Shown: positions 24,670-34,154, counted from the first letter of the stretch. The stretch: 56,386 nt of DNA from Nocardioides stalactiti (GCF_014180715.1 NZ_JACEFC010000012.1:1-56386); one strand, 5' to 3'. The notes: a model not told the origin generated them from the letters alone. Numbers and translations: made by a program.

Positions 24670-25842
24670 ATGCCGAGAGTCAGTCAACCGAGAGAGGGCG
24701 AGCCGATCCGGCTCGTGAGCACCGACAGCGGCCCCCGCTACCGGGCCGTGCTCGACGTCGCACCACCCGGAGCCAAACGGCGGCAGATCACCCGAACGTT
24801 CCGGACGCTCGGAGAGGCCCGGGACTTCGTAACCCAGATCCGCGCCGGGATCTCCACCGGCACCTACGTGCCGCCGTCAGCTGAGACCGTGGCGCAGTTG
24901 TCCGCTCGGTGGGTCGAGTCCCGCCGCGATGTCCGAGAGGTCACCCGCGTGGGCTACCGGGGCCAGTTGGCACCGGCACTCCGCCACCTCGGAGACCGCC
25001 GCGTGCAGGACCTCACCGTCACCGACGTCGAGGACCTGATCGGCTGGCTCGGACAAGAGGGAGGAGCCCGTGGTCAGGGCCTCGGGCCGCGCTCCGTACG
25101 TGCCGCGCTGGTGGCGTTGGCTCAGGTGCTCGACCTGGCGATGCGGGAGGGCACGATCTCAACGAACGTCGTCCGGCTCGCCCGGAAGCCTCGGGTTCGC
25201 ACGGTCGTCGGCACCGACCTGGAGCACTGGCAGCCCGCCGACTTGGTCCGGTTCGTCAGCGAGGCCGACCACGACCCGCTGGCAGCACCGTGGCGGCTCA
25301 CTGCCTGCGGTCTGACCCGCGCCGACGTGCTCGGGTTGCGGTGGTCTGATGTGGACCTGGAGAACGGGATCGTCACCGTCTCCCAGGGCCGCGTGGCGGT
25401 CGACCGGACGACGGTCACCGATGACCCCAAGAGCGCCTCACGACGCCGCTCCGTGCCCGTTGAGGTGATCTGGCCGGGGACGGTCACTCTGCTCCGCTCG
25501 TTGAGCGCGCGGCAGGCTCGTGACCGTCTCGCGGCGGGCTCCGCGTGGTCGGACACCGGCCTCGTGGTCGTTGACGCTCTCGGCACCCCGCTCCGCCCCG
25601 AGGTCTACTCCGACCGGTTCCGACGGCTGTGCAAGTCCAAGGGCCTGCCGGAGATCACGCTCCACTCGGTGCGGCACTCGCTGGCGTTCTGGCTGCACTC
25701 GCTCGGGGTGACCCCAGCGGACGCTGCTGCCCTGCTCGGGCACACCGTGGACGTCCACCTCGCGACGTACCTGCCGCACTCCGGATCCTCCGGGATCCTC
25801 TCGGCGGCGACGGCTCTCGGACGGGCGGCAGCAGCGGAGTAG
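24670..25842 (+). CDS. int: Tyrosine site-specific integrase of the element
   Basis: This 390-residue protein starts at ATG 24670 with GAGGAGA upstream. It has an N-terminal arm-binding region, a SAM-like core-binding domain (about 60-165) and a catalytic domain with HSVRH (332-336), LLGH (358) and the nucleophile Tyr367 in ATYLPH. The Arg I box reads CGLTRADVLGLRW. The canonical Arg position (GLR) is Thr216, with Arg217 next to it, so either Arg217 substitutes or the box is variant. The gene reads outward to the tRNA-Pro attachment core 118 bp away, the standard arrangement for a tRNA-targeting integrase. Confidence 0.93.
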   Translation: MPRVSQPREGEPIRLVSTDSGPRYRAVLDVAPPGAKRRQITRTFRTLGEARDFVTQIRAGISTGTYVPPSAETVAQLSARWVESRRDVREVTRVGYRGQLAPALRHLGDRRVQDLTVTDVEDLIGWLGQEGGARGQGLGPRSVRAALVALAQVLDLAMREGTISTNVVRLARKPRVRTVVGTDLEHWQPADLVRFVSEADHDPLAAPWRLTACGLTRADVLGLRWSDVDLENGIVTVSQGRVAVDRTTVTDDPKSASRRRSVPVEVIWPGTVTLLRSLSARQARDRLAAGSAWSDTGLVVVDALGTPLRPEVYSDRFRRLCKSKGLPEITLHSVRHSLAFWLHSLGVTPADAAALLGHTVDVHLATYLPHSGSSGILSAATALGRAAAAE

Positions 25843-25863
25843 TGCCCGCTGCTCGTGCACGGT

Positions 25864-25879
25864 GTGAGAGATCTGTGAG
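25864..25879 (+). repeat. Candidate integrase arm-type site, right
   Basis: Identical copy of the 16-bp sequence at 18582-18597, lying 82 bp inside the right attachment core and just after the integrase stop. Confidence 0.5.
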
Positions 25880-25889
25880 AGGCAACGAA

Positions 25890-25927
25890 GTGAGGCCCCG
25901 CCGGGTAGTGCTCCGGCGGGGCCTCAC
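25890..25927. terminator. Bidirectional hairpin between integrase and tRNA-Pro
   Basis: A perfect 15-bp stem (25890-25904 with 25913-25927) surrounds an 8-base loop. It lies between the convergent integrase and tRNA genes and can terminate both, replacing the tRNA terminator left behind at 18381-18413. Confidence 0.75.
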
Positions 25928-25960
25928 AGCCGCTCTGACCTGCGGAAACTCCGCTGGTCG

Positions 25961-26039
<79 letters not shown>

Positions 26040-26237
26040 AAAGCTTCGTCCGGGATCGCCGTCCGAAGCGGGGGGAACACTACCGCAGGGGCCTGCGGCA
26101 GCCCGAATCCGGTCCCCTTGGCGCGGCGACTAGCCCGTTGGAACTAGCCCCGTTGGTCGATCGCTCGGACCTGCTCCGATCGGCCCACGGCGGGGGCGTC
26201 GCCGCCGTACGTTTCCCGAGGGGAGACAGGGGACGAC

Positions 26238-27914
26238 ATGCGCGCGCGAGTGGGTGGGGCGGTCGGCTGGCGGGCCGGCTTCTTCGCGGCGTACCTGCTC
26301 GCCGGTGTCATCGGCAGGGCCAGCGTCGTCGACAGCGACCGGCTGGCGCTCGTGTGGCCCGCAGCGGGCCTCGCCGTCGTCTGGCTCGTGACCCGACCCA
26401 CCCGCAAGGAGTGGTGGTACGACGTCCCGCTCCTCGCGATCCTCGGCGCGGCCGTCATCGCGATCGTCGGCCTCTCCCCGATGGAGGTCGCGATCCTCGG
26501 CGGCGCCAACCTGGTCGCCGTGCTCGCCACGGTGGCGGCGCTCCACGAGTGGTGTCCCGGGACGGGGCGGACCGGCAGGCCCCCCACCTGCTCCCCCGCC
26601 GCGATGTTCGGGTTCCTCCTCGCCGCGCTCGCCGGCGCGACGGCCGGGGTCGGTGCCGGCGCGATCGGTCTCTGGGCGGCCGGTCGCGACGTCCCGCTCG
26701 ACGGCCTCGCGGTCTGGTGGGGGCGCGACGTCTGCGGGATGCTCGCCGTCGGCAGCACCGCCCTGCTCATCGTCGACCGGATCCGACGTGGCCGCGCACC
26801 GGAGACCGCCACCGGCGGGCGGATCGAGCTGGCGCTCCTCTTCACGGCGACCGCGCTCCTGGTCCTCTGTGACTACCTCACCCTGCTGCCCGTCACGTTC
26901 CTGATGCCCGCCGTCGCGGTCTGGGCCGGAAGCCGCTTCACGCCGCTGGCCGTGGCCGCCCACGCCCTCGCCGGAGGCATGGGCGTGCTCTGGCTGACGT
27001 CGCAGCAGCACGGCCCGTTCAGCGACATCGGCGGCACTCGGACCGGCATCCTGCTCGCCCAGCTCTTCATCGCGATGACCCTCGTCATCGGCCTCTTCCT
27101 CGCCGCCGCCAAGGAGGCGCGGACCGAGCTCCAGGCACACCTGCTCGCCCAGGAACGGGAGCAGAGCCAGGAGCTGCTCACGTTCGCCCGGCGGGCCGCC
27201 CACGACCTTCGCAACCCGCTCTCGGTCGTGGAGTCCTGGACCACCGAGCTGTCCGAGACCCTCGCCGCCGGACCGATCCCAGCCCCGACCGGCGCCAGCA
27301 CCATGCTCGCCGGCATCGAGCGGGCCACCGCCCGGATGCGGGCCCTCGTCGACGACCTCCTCGCCGACGCCGCCGCGCGCGACCGCGCCCCCACCCATGC
27401 GGTCGTGGACCTGCCGGCGCTGGTCGCCGACGTGGCCATGGAGTACGACGCGGTCGGGCTCATCCGCACCTTCGGCGTGCGCTCCGTCACCGGCGACCCG
27501 GTCCTGCTCCGACAGCTGTTCGACAACCTGGTCGCCAACGCGCTCAAGTACATCCGCCCGGGCCAGCTCCCGGAGATCACCGTGTCGTCCCACCACGACG
27601 GCGACCGGGTGGTGATCCGGGTGACCGACAACGGCATCGGCATCCCGGACGGTGCCCACGAGTGGATCTTCGAGCCGTTCCGCCGCGCGCACGACGAGGG
27701 CTATCCGGGCACCGGGCTCGGCCTGAGCACCTGCCGTCGGATCGTCGAGCGCCACGGTGGCAGCATGCGCGCCCTCACCCGGTCCGACGGACCCGGTTCG
27801 GTCTTCGAGCTCGACCTCCCGCCGGCACGCGCCCCCCTTCCCGCCGCAGCCGTCCCCCTGGCCGCCGCGGACCCCGCCGACCCCCCGGCGGCCGACCGCC
27901 TGACCACCGCCTGA
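26238..27914 (+). CDS. MASE1-type membrane sensor histidine kinase
   Basis: This 558-residue protein starts at ATG 26238 behind GGGGAGACAGGGG. Residues about 1-285 hold about eight membrane helices with LALVWPAAGLAVVWLVTRP, the MASE1 signature. The kinase follows: H-box AAHDLRNPLSV with phospho-His at about 322, N-box LFDNLVANALKYI, DNGIGIP, and GTGLGLSTCRRIVERHGG. It should sense a membrane-associated signal and autophosphorylate. The gene downstream encodes a receiver domain (50-bp gap), the probable partner. Confidence 0.9.
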   Translation: MRARVGGAVGWRAGFFAAYLLAGVIGRASVVDSDRLALVWPAAGLAVVWLVTRPTRKEWWYDVPLLAILGAAVIAIVGLSPMEVAILGGANLVAVLATVAALHEWCPGTGRTGRPPTCSPAAMFGFLLAALAGATAGVGAGAIGLWAAGRDVPLDGLAVWWGRDVCGMLAVGSTALLIVDRIRRGRAPETATGGRIELALLFTATALLVLCDYLTLLPVTFLMPAVAVWAGSRFTPLAVAAHALAGGMGVLWLTSQQHGPFSDIGGTRTGILLAQLFIAMTLVIGLFLAAAKEARTELQAHLLAQEREQSQELLTFARRAAHDLRNPLSVVESWTTELSETLAAGPIPAPTGASTMLAGIERATARMRALVDDLLADAAARDRAPTHAVVDLPALVADVAMEYDAVGLIRTFGVRSVTGDPVLLRQLFDNLVANALKYIRPGQLPEITVSSHHDGDRVVIRVTDNGIGIPDGAHEWIFEPFRRAHDEGYPGTGLGLSTCRRIVERHGGSMRALTRSDGPGSVFELDLPPARAPLPAAAVPLAAADPADPPAADRLTTA

Positions 27915-27964
27915 CCAGCTGCTGACCCCCTGCCTGACCCGCCCGACCACCCCTGGAGCACACG

Positions 27965-29065
27965 ATGACCGATCACAGCGAGACCGAGACTGCACGGCTC
28001 CGCGCCGAGCTGGAGTCCACGCGACAGGAGCTCGAGGACCTCCGAGCCCGGGTCGCCAACGCCCAGCAGCTGGCCAACATGGGCGACTACGACTGGCACA
28101 TCAAGAGCGACACCAACTCGTGGTCCGACCAGCTCTACCGGATCTACGGCTTCGAGCCGCAGGCCTTCAACGCCTCCTACGAGCGGTTCCTGTCGATGGT
28201 GCACCCCGACGACCGCGACGCGGTGGTGGCGATGCACAAGCAGGTCTACGAGACCGGCGGCAGCTGGAACATCATCGAGCGCATCGTGCGCCCCGACGGA
28301 GACGTCCGCCACCTCGCGACCAATGGTGCCGTGGTCACCGACGAGGACGGTACGCCGATCCGGATGCGCGGCACCTGCGTCGACATCACCGACCGGGTCC
28401 GGGCCGAGGCGGCCAGCGAGGAGCTCGCCGCCAGCCTCCGCGAGTGGCAGGTCCGCCGCCGGCACGCCTTCGAGATCAACGACAACGTCGTGCAGGGCAT
28501 CGGCGCAGCCGTGCTCTCGCTCCAGCTCGGCGACCTGGAGGCCGTGGCGTCGTACCTGGACCGGACGATGCGCGCGGCCCGCGGGATGATGGGCGACCTG
28601 CTGCTCGACCGGGCCGACGACTCCCCCGAGGCGGGCAGCATGGTCCGGTCGACGCCGGCGACGGTGCCGGCCAGCGGGACGAACGCGGAGCACGAGAAGA
28701 TCAAGGTGCTGCTCGCCGACGACTACCACGACCTCCGGGAGCTGATGCGTTTCCAGCTCGAGCGGGCGGGCTTCAACGTCGTCGGCGAGGCGACCGACGG
28801 CCAGGAGGCGGTCACCATGGCCGGTGAGCTGAACCCTGACGTCATCGTCCTCGACCTGGCGATGCCCAAGCTCGACGGCCTCCAGGCACTGCCGACCCTG
28901 CGGGAGCGTTCCCCCGAGGCCCAGGTCATCGTCGTGTCCGGCTTCGCCACGGGCCTGATGGCCGACCGGGTGCTCGCCGCCGGCGCGGCCCGCTTCGTCG
29001 AGAAGGGTGTCGGCATGGACGTGGTCGGCCTCGTCGAAGCGGTCATGTCGGAGCGCGCCAGCTGA
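27965..29065 (+). CDS. PAS - degenerate DHp - receiver fusion protein
   Basis: This is a 366-residue protein. A coiled coil (about 5-35) leads into a PAS domain with PAC (about 36-145). Next comes a helix pair resembling a HisKA_3 dimerisation domain: FEINDNVVQGIGAAVLSLQLGD. In active kinases this reads E-(I/L)-H-D-N-(V)-V-Q-G; here the His is Asn172 and no ATPase domain follows. A receiver domain (about 244-360) has the acidic pair, phospho-Asp297 in VLDLAMPKLDG, and Lys in VEKGV. It is likely a phosphorelay partner of the upstream MASE1 kinase that uses PAS input, without any DNA-binding output. Confidence 0.85.
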   Translation: MTDHSETETARLRAELESTRQELEDLRARVANAQQLANMGDYDWHIKSDTNSWSDQLYRIYGFEPQAFNASYERFLSMVHPDDRDAVVAMHKQVYETGGSWNIIERIVRPDGDVRHLATNGAVVTDEDGTPIRMRGTCVDITDRVRAEAASEELAASLREWQVRRRHAFEINDNVVQGIGAAVLSLQLGDLEAVASYLDRTMRAARGMMGDLLLDRADDSPEAGSMVRSTPATVPASGTNAEHEKIKVLLADDYHDLRELMRFQLERAGFNVVGEATDGQEAVTMAGELNPDVIVLDLAMPKLDGLQALPTLRERSPEAQVIVVSGFATGLMADRVLAAGAARFVEKGVGMDVVGLVEAVMSERAS

Positions 29066-29153
29066 CCGCGATCGCCCGGTTCGGTCGTCCTGAGGGATGA
29101 AATCACCGCGGTTGGACGTGCATCGCTGACGAGGGCGCGCTTCACTTCCTGCC

Positions 29154-29639
29154 ATGACGCGCGTCCTCGCCCTGGTCCTGCTGTCCTTCCTCCTCGCTGC
29201 GTGCGGTGACGACGGGGGCGACCAGGGGGACGGCGGCGCGGACAAGGACGACGACGCGTCGGCCGAGTCGACCCTGACGCCGGACCAGACGGCCGTGCAG
29301 GACGCGCTGGTCGCGAGCTTCTTCGACCCCAGCTGCGCGCTGCTCACCGACGACTACCTCCTGGAGAAGGCGTTCGCCGCCGACACCGTCGAGGAGGCGT
29401 GCGAGGAGCACATGTCGTTCTGGTCCCAGCCCCAGTACGACGAGGACGACGTGCTCGTCTCCGACATCGTGGTCGAAGGTGACGTCGCCACCGCCGTGGT
29501 CGGTTCTGCCTACGTCAACATCGAGACGACCTACGAGCTCCAACGGGTCGACGGCGCCTGGCTGGTGAGCTGCGAGGACTTCTCCTGCGACCGGCTCGAC
29601 GCGCCGGACGACGACACGCCCTCAGCGGAAGTCTCGTGA
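29154..29639 (+). CDS. Secreted lipoprotein of unknown function
   Basis: This 161-residue protein starts at ATG 29154. It has a lipoprotein signal LALVLLSFLLAAC with Cys 17 as the lipidation site and a very acidic Gly/Asp linker. A compact domain follows with four Cys (SCALL, EEACEEH, VSCEDFSC) that could form disulfides outside the cell. The pattern (YELQRVDGAWLVSCEDFSCD) resembles small NTF2-like extracellular domains, but I cannot assign a function. Its 3' end overlaps the convergent dnaE2 by 18 bp. Confidence 0.75.
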   Translation: MTRVLALVLLSFLLAACGDDGGDQGDGGADKDDDASAESTLTPDQTAVQDALVASFFDPSCALLTDDYLLEKAFAADTVEEACEEHMSFWSQPQYDEDDVLVSDIVVEGDVATAVVGSAYVNIETTYELQRVDGAWLVSCEDFSCDRLDAPDDDTPSAEVS

Positions 29640-32600
29640 CGACTGCCGGGCCTGGAGCGCCGCTCCCGAGCCCGGCACCAGCACGTCGAGCGGCTGGACG
29701 CGGTCGGCCACCAGGTTGACCACGCCCTCGCTGCGCTCCAGCTTGCCGCGGATGATGACCGCGACCCGGTTGCGGGCCGCCTGGCGGTGGGCGCGCATCA
29801 CCCCGACCGAGCAGATAACGTTGAGCATCCCGGTCTCGTCCTCCAGGTTGAGGAAGGTGATGCCCATCGCCGTCCCCGGTCGCTGACGGTGGGTGATGAG
29901 CCCGGCCACGGTGACCCGCCGGTCCGCCTCGGTCCGCCACAGCTCCTCGATCGGCAGGATCCCCGCAGCGTCGAGGTCGGCGCGCAGGTGCTCGACCGGG
30001 TGCCGCTCCGGCGAGATCTTGGTCGCCCACAGGTCGGCGAGGGTGAGCTCCTCCTCGCTCATCCCCGGCAGCGTCGGCGGGGGTGGCGCGGGCGTCGTGC
30101 CCGGCAGCTGGGCGTCGGACTCGGCGTAGCCCGACATCCACAGTGCCTGCCGACGGTCGAGGCCGAACCCGTCGAACGCGCCGGCCGTGGCGAGCGCCTC
30201 GAGCTGCCCGGAGGTCAGGCCGGCGCGGCGGGACAGGTCGGTGATGTCGGCGTACGGCGCCTGCTCGCGCTCGGCCACGATCCGCGCGGCGACCTCGGAA
30301 CCGATGCTCCGGACGGAGTCGAGCCCGAGCCGGACCGCCAGCCCGGCGTCGTACCGCAGGGTGGTGGGGGCGCCAGCGCTGCCCACACTGCCGGTGCCGT
30401 CGGGCTCACGGGGCTCCATCCCTGCCTGGGCCCCGGAGAGCGCGATGTCGGGCCGGAGCACGGTGACCCCGTGCCTGCGGGCATCGGCCACCAGCGACTG
30501 CGGGGAGTAGAAGCCCATCGGCTGGTTGCGCAGCAGCCCGGCGAGGAACACGGCGGGGTAGTGCAGCTTGAACCACGACGACGCATAGACGAGCAGCGCG
30601 AAGCTGAGCGCGTGGGACTCGGCGAAGCCGAAGTTGGCGAAGGACAGGATCTTCACGTAGATCCCGTCGGCCTGGTCACCCGTGATGCCCTTGCGCGCCA
30701 TCCCGGCATAGAGCTTGGCCTTGACCTTCTCGATCCGCTCGACGCCGCGCTTGGAGCCCATCGCCCGGCGCAGCAGGTCGGCGTCGTCGCGGGTGCAGTC
30801 GCCGAGTGCGACCGCCATCGCCATCAGCTGCTCCTGGAAGAGCGGGACGCCGAGGGTGCGCCCGAGGACCGGCTCGAGGGACGGGTGGTCGAACACGACC
30901 GGCTCCTTGCCGGTCGCTCGCCGGATGTAGGGATGGACCGCACCGCCCTGGATCGGTCCGGGACGGATGAGCGCGATCTCGATCGCCAGGTCGTAGAAGC
31001 TGCGGGGCTTGAGGCGCGGCAGGGTGCCGATCTGGGCGCGGCTCTCGACCTGGAAGACCCCGATCGAGTCGGCCCGGCCGAGCATGTCGTAGACCTCGGG
31101 CTCCTCCTTGGGGATGGTCTCGAGGGCCCACTGCGTGTCGAGGTGCTCGGCGATGAGCCGGATCATGTGGTCGAGGGCGCCGAGCATGCCGAGCCCGAGC
31201 AGGTCGAACTTCACCAGGCCCATCGACTCGCAGCCGTCCTTGTCCCACTGCAGGACGGTGCGGCCGGGCATCCGCGCCCGCTCGATCGGGCAGACCTCGC
31301 CGATGGGACGCTCGGTGAGGACCATGCCGCCGGAGTGGATGCCGAGGTGGCGCGGCGCAGAGAGCAGCTCCTCGGCGAGGCCGACCACCGGCGCCGGGAT
31401 CGTCGACCCACCCTCGGTCGCTGCCTCCACCGCGCTCGACCAGCCGTCGACCGACTTCGACCAGGCGTCCTGCTGCCCGGAGGAGTAGCCGAGCGCCTTG
31501 GCGGCATCACGCACCGCCATCCGCGGGCGATAGCTGACGATGTTGCACACCTGCGCGGCGTTGCGCCGGCCGTAGGTGTCGTAGACCCACTGGATGACCT
31601 CCTCACGGCGGTCGGAGTCGAAGTCGACGTCGATGTCCGGCTCCTCCTCGCGGTGCTCGGAGATGAACCGCTCGAACGGGAGCCGGTAGAAGACCGAGTC
31701 GATCGCGGTGATCCCGAGCGCGAAGCAGACCGCCGAGCTCGCCGCCGACCCCCGCCCCTGGCAGAGGATCCCCTGACGGCGGGCGAACGCCACGATGTCG
31801 TGGACGATCACGAAGTAGCCGGCGAAGTCCTTGCGCAGGATGACCTCGAGCTCGGCCTCGACGCGGTCGCGCGCCTCGCGAGCGTGCGGGAGCCGGGCAT
31901 AGCGCTGCTCGAAGCCGCGCTCCACGAGCGTGCGCAGCCACGACCCGGGCGTCTCCCCCTCGGGGATGCCCTGCTTGGGCAGCCGCGGGGAGGCCTTGTG
32001 CAGGTCGAAGGCGAGCTCCTGGGCGAGGACGACGCTCCGGCTCACCGCACTGTCGTAGCGGCCGTAGATCCGCTCCATCTCCGCCCCGCTGCGCAGGTGG
32101 GCCGACCCGGACAGGTCGAGCCAGCCGTCGAGCTCGGCGATGCTGCGCCGGGCCCGGATGGCTGCCATCGCCGCGCCCAGACGCTGCTTCGCCGGTACGG
32201 CGTAGTGGACGTTGCCGGTGGCGACGACCGGCAGCGTCTTGGCCCGGGCGAGGGCCGCGAGCCGGTCGTTGACCTCGTCGTCGCCTGGCTTGCCGTGCCC
32301 CGACAGCTCGACGACGACGTTGTCGCGGCCGAAGCGGGCGACCAGCTCGTCGACCGCCTCCGGGGTGCGCCAGCCCTTGCGGCAGCCGGTGAGGACCAGC
32401 CAGTGGTCGCGTCCGAGCTCGCTCAGCTCGTCGAGGTCGTAGGCCGGCCGCCCCTTCTCGTCCCCGCGCAGGTGCGCCTCGGTCATCGCGGCCGCCAGCC
32501 GGTGATAGCCCTCGACTCCGCGGGCCAGCACCAACAGGTGGCGGCCCTCGGGGTCGGGGACGCCGTTCTGCGGTCCGCGCAGACCGAGGGAGAGCTCGGC

Positions 32601-32945
32601 GCCGTAGATGCTCGGGACGCCGTAGGCGGAGCTGGCCTCGGCGAAGAGCGGTGCCCCCGCGAAGTTGTCGTGGTCGGTGATCGCGAGACCGGTGAGCCCG
32701 AGCCTGGCCGCCTCGGTGACCAGGTCGACCGGTGAGCTGGCGCCGTCGAGGAAGCTGAAGTGGCTGTGGCAGTGGAGCTCGGCATAGGGCGTCACCGTCT
32801 CCGGTCGGACGACCTCCGCGAGGTCGTGCACGTCGATCGTGGGCCGCTTGCGGCGCGACACGGGAGCGTCCTCGACGCCCGGCGTACGTCCCGACAGCCG
32901 CCGCTCGATCTCCCGCCACGGGACCGGCGGGTTGTTCCAGCCCAT
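29622..32945 (-). CDS. dnaE2: Error-prone DNA polymerase III alpha subunit, DnaE2 (ImuC)
   Basis: This 1107-residue protein has a PHP domain at the N-terminus (LHCHSHFSFLDGASSP). The polymerase core carries GRGSAASS and the catalytic DIDVDF (about 437-442). Fingers, a helix-hairpin-helix region and a C-terminal OB fold (VTVAGLITHRQRPGTAMGITFLNLED) follow. Its length and lack of the DnaE1 C-terminal extension match DnaE2. It performs mutagenic translesion synthesis with ImuA and ImuB after DNA damage. A perfect LexA box lies 12 bp before the ATG. TAGACT, 5 nt before the ATG, could be the -10 of a nearly leaderless transcript. Confidence 0.96.
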   Translation of the reverse strand: MGWNNPPVPWREIERRLSGRTPGVEDAPVSRRKRPTIDVHDLAEVVRPETVTPYAELHCHSHFSFLDGASSPVDLVTEAARLGLTGLAITDHDNFAGAPLFAEASSAYGVPSIYGAELSLGLRGPQNGVPDPEGRHLLVLARGVEGYHRLAAAMTEAHLRGDEKGRPAYDLDELSELGRDHWLVLTGCRKGWRTPEAVDELVARFGRDNVVVELSGHGKPGDDEVNDRLAALARAKTLPVVATGNVHYAVPAKQRLGAAMAAIRARRSIAELDGWLDLSGSAHLRSGAEMERIYGRYDSAVSRSVVLAQELAFDLHKASPRLPKQGIPEGETPGSWLRTLVERGFEQRYARLPHAREARDRVEAELEVILRKDFAGYFVIVHDIVAFARRQGILCQGRGSAASSAVCFALGITAIDSVFYRLPFERFISEHREEEPDIDVDFDSDRREEVIQWVYDTYGRRNAAQVCNIVSYRPRMAVRDAAKALGYSSGQQDAWSKSVDGWSSAVEAATEGGSTIPAPVVGLAEELLSAPRHLGIHSGGMVLTERPIGEVCPIERARMPGRTVLQWDKDGCESMGLVKFDLLGLGMLGALDHMIRLIAEHLDTQWALETIPKEEPEVYDMLGRADSIGVFQVESRAQIGTLPRLKPRSFYDLAIEIALIRPGPIQGGAVHPYIRRATGKEPVVFDHPSLEPVLGRTLGVPLFQEQLMAMAVALGDCTRDDADLLRRAMGSKRGVERIEKVKAKLYAGMARKGITGDQADGIYVKILSFANFGFAESHALSFALLVYASSWFKLHYPAVFLAGLLRNQPMGFYSPQSLVADARRHGVTVLRPDIALSGAQAGMEPREPDGTGSVGSAGAPTTLRYDAGLAVRLGLDSVRSIGSEVAARIVAEREQAPYADITDLSRRAGLTSGQLEALATAGAFDGFGLDRRQALWMSGYAESDAQLPGTTPAPPPPTLPGMSEEELTLADLWATKISPERHPVEHLRADLDAAGILPIEELWRTEADRRVTVAGLITHRQRPGTAMGITFLNLEDETGMLNVICSVGVMRAHRQAARNRVAVIIRGKLERSEGVVNLVADRVQPLDVLVPGSGAALQARQSSRDFR

Positions 32946-32956
32946 GCCTGAGTCTA

Positions 32957-32972
32957 TCGAACACTTGTTCGA
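32957..32972. promoter_or_regulatory. LexA (SOS) box of dnaE2
   Basis: TCGAACACTTGTTCGA is an exact match to the actinobacterial LexA consensus TCGAAC-N4-GTTCGA. It overlaps the predicted dnaE2 promoter. Confidence 0.92.
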
Positions 32973-33052
32973 GCAGGAAGTGGACTCGATGAATGAACTG
33001 CGCCGGACGGGATACCTCGTGGGGGCCGCAGGGGCCCACCCGAGGAGGAACC

Positions 33053-33307
33053 GTGACCGAGCAGGACCAGCCGCACCGGCCCGAGCCCACCGCTGAGCCG
33101 CCGGCGCCTCCGCCCGGCGGCGCCCACGCCGTCCCCGGAGTCGGCGGGGAGGGTCCCTACACCCGGGTTCCCCACGACCTCGACCCCTCGAAGAACCCGG
33201 CCACCGACGACGCGCTCCCCGCGGGGACCGTCGAGGGCGAGGACACCGGGACAGAGGCGACGAAGGGCGAGGGCGAGGCCTCGGAGGCTGAGAGCGAGCC
33301 GGCCTGA
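33053..33307 (+). CDS. Small acidic, proline-rich protein of unknown function
   Basis: This 84-residue protein starts at GTG 33053 with a strong CGAGGAGGAA upstream. It is low complexity: Pro/Glu-rich start, a central VPGVGGEGPYTRVPHDLDPSKNPATDD segment and an acidic Glu/Ala/Thr tail. No domain is recognised and it is likely disordered. The SOS box at 32957-32972 is 81 bp upstream and could in principle act on this gene too. Confidence 0.6.
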   Translation: MTEQDQPHRPEPTAEPPAPPPGGAHAVPGVGGEGPYTRVPHDLDPSKNPATDDALPAGTVEGEDTGTEATKGEGEASEAESEPA

Positions 33308-33311
33308 GCGC

Positions 33312-34154
33312 TCAGGCGCGCGAGGCGATCTCCTCGAAGACCGACGGATCGGCGTCCCACTCGGTGCCGGGCCGCGGCCAGTGGATCGCGATGTCGGTGA
33401 TGCCGAGCTCGCCGTAGCGTCCGGCCAGGTCGTCGAAGGCGTCGACCGAGGCGAGCCACGGCTCAGCGGTGAAGCCCGTGAGCAGCAGCTTGGGCATCGT
33501 CGCGGCGTCACGCCCGACAGCCGCACAGGCCTCCGCGAGGCCGTCGAGCCGCCGTCGGGTGTCGTCGTACGGCGCCTCCTCGCCGGGGTTGGCGATCCAG
33601 CCCTGTCCGAACCGCGCGGCCAGCCGCAGGCCGCGGGGGCCGTTGCCCGCGATCCAGAACGGCGGGGGCTGCTGCACCAGGCCGGGCGCGATCGAGACGG
33701 CCCGCGCCGACCAGTGCTCCCCCGCCATCGACGCCGGCGCGCGGGTCAGCAGGGCGTCGAGCTGGGTCACCCACTCCTCGAAACGATCGGCACGCTCGCG
33801 CGGCGTCCAGTCACGGTCGAGGACGTCGCCGTCGGAGGTGGGCGAGTCGCCACCGGCGCCGATCCCGAGGGTCAGCCGGCCGGCCGAGATCCGGTCGATC
33901 GTGCGCGCCGCCGACGCGGTCGGGACCGGCGTCCGGAAGTTGGCGGTGGTGACCAAGGTGCCCAGCCGGATCCGCTGGGTGACGGTCGCGGCGGCGGCGA
34001 GGCTCGCGTAGGCGTCGTCCCACGGCGTGTGTCCGCGCCAGGCGAGGTGGTCGTAGAGCCAGCCCCCGACGAAGCCGAGCTCCTCCGCCCGCTTCCAGGT
34101 CTCGGCCATGACCGGCCAGTCGTGGATCGGCCAGAGGACGACGTGGAGGTTCAC
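33312..34154 (-). CDS. LLM-class F420-dependent oxidoreductase
   Basis: This 280-residue TIM-barrel protein of the luciferase-like family has GFVGGWLYDHLAW, RIRLGTLVTTANFRTP, DRISAGRLTLGIGAGG, PFWIAGNGPRGLRLAARFGQGW and a C-terminal barrel strand. The spacing is that of actinobacterial F420-using monooxygenase/dehydrogenase homologues, but the substrate is unknown. It sits on the minus strand, with 4 bp to the end of the small acidic gene. Upstream is the coiled-coil protein gene with a 51-bp gap. Confidence 0.85.
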   Translation of the reverse strand: MNLHVVLWPIHDWPVMAETWKRAEELGFVGGWLYDHLAWRGHTPWDDAYASLAAAATVTQRIRLGTLVTTANFRTPVPTASAARTIDRISAGRLTLGIGAGGDSPTSDGDVLDRDWTPRERADRFEEWVTQLDALLTRAPASMAGEHWSARAVSIAPGLVQQPPPFWIAGNGPRGLRLAARFGQGWIANPGEEAPYDDTRRRLDGLAEACAAVGRDAATMPKLLLTGFTAEPWLASVDAFDDLAGRYGELGITDIAIHWPRPGTEWDADPSVFEEIASRA

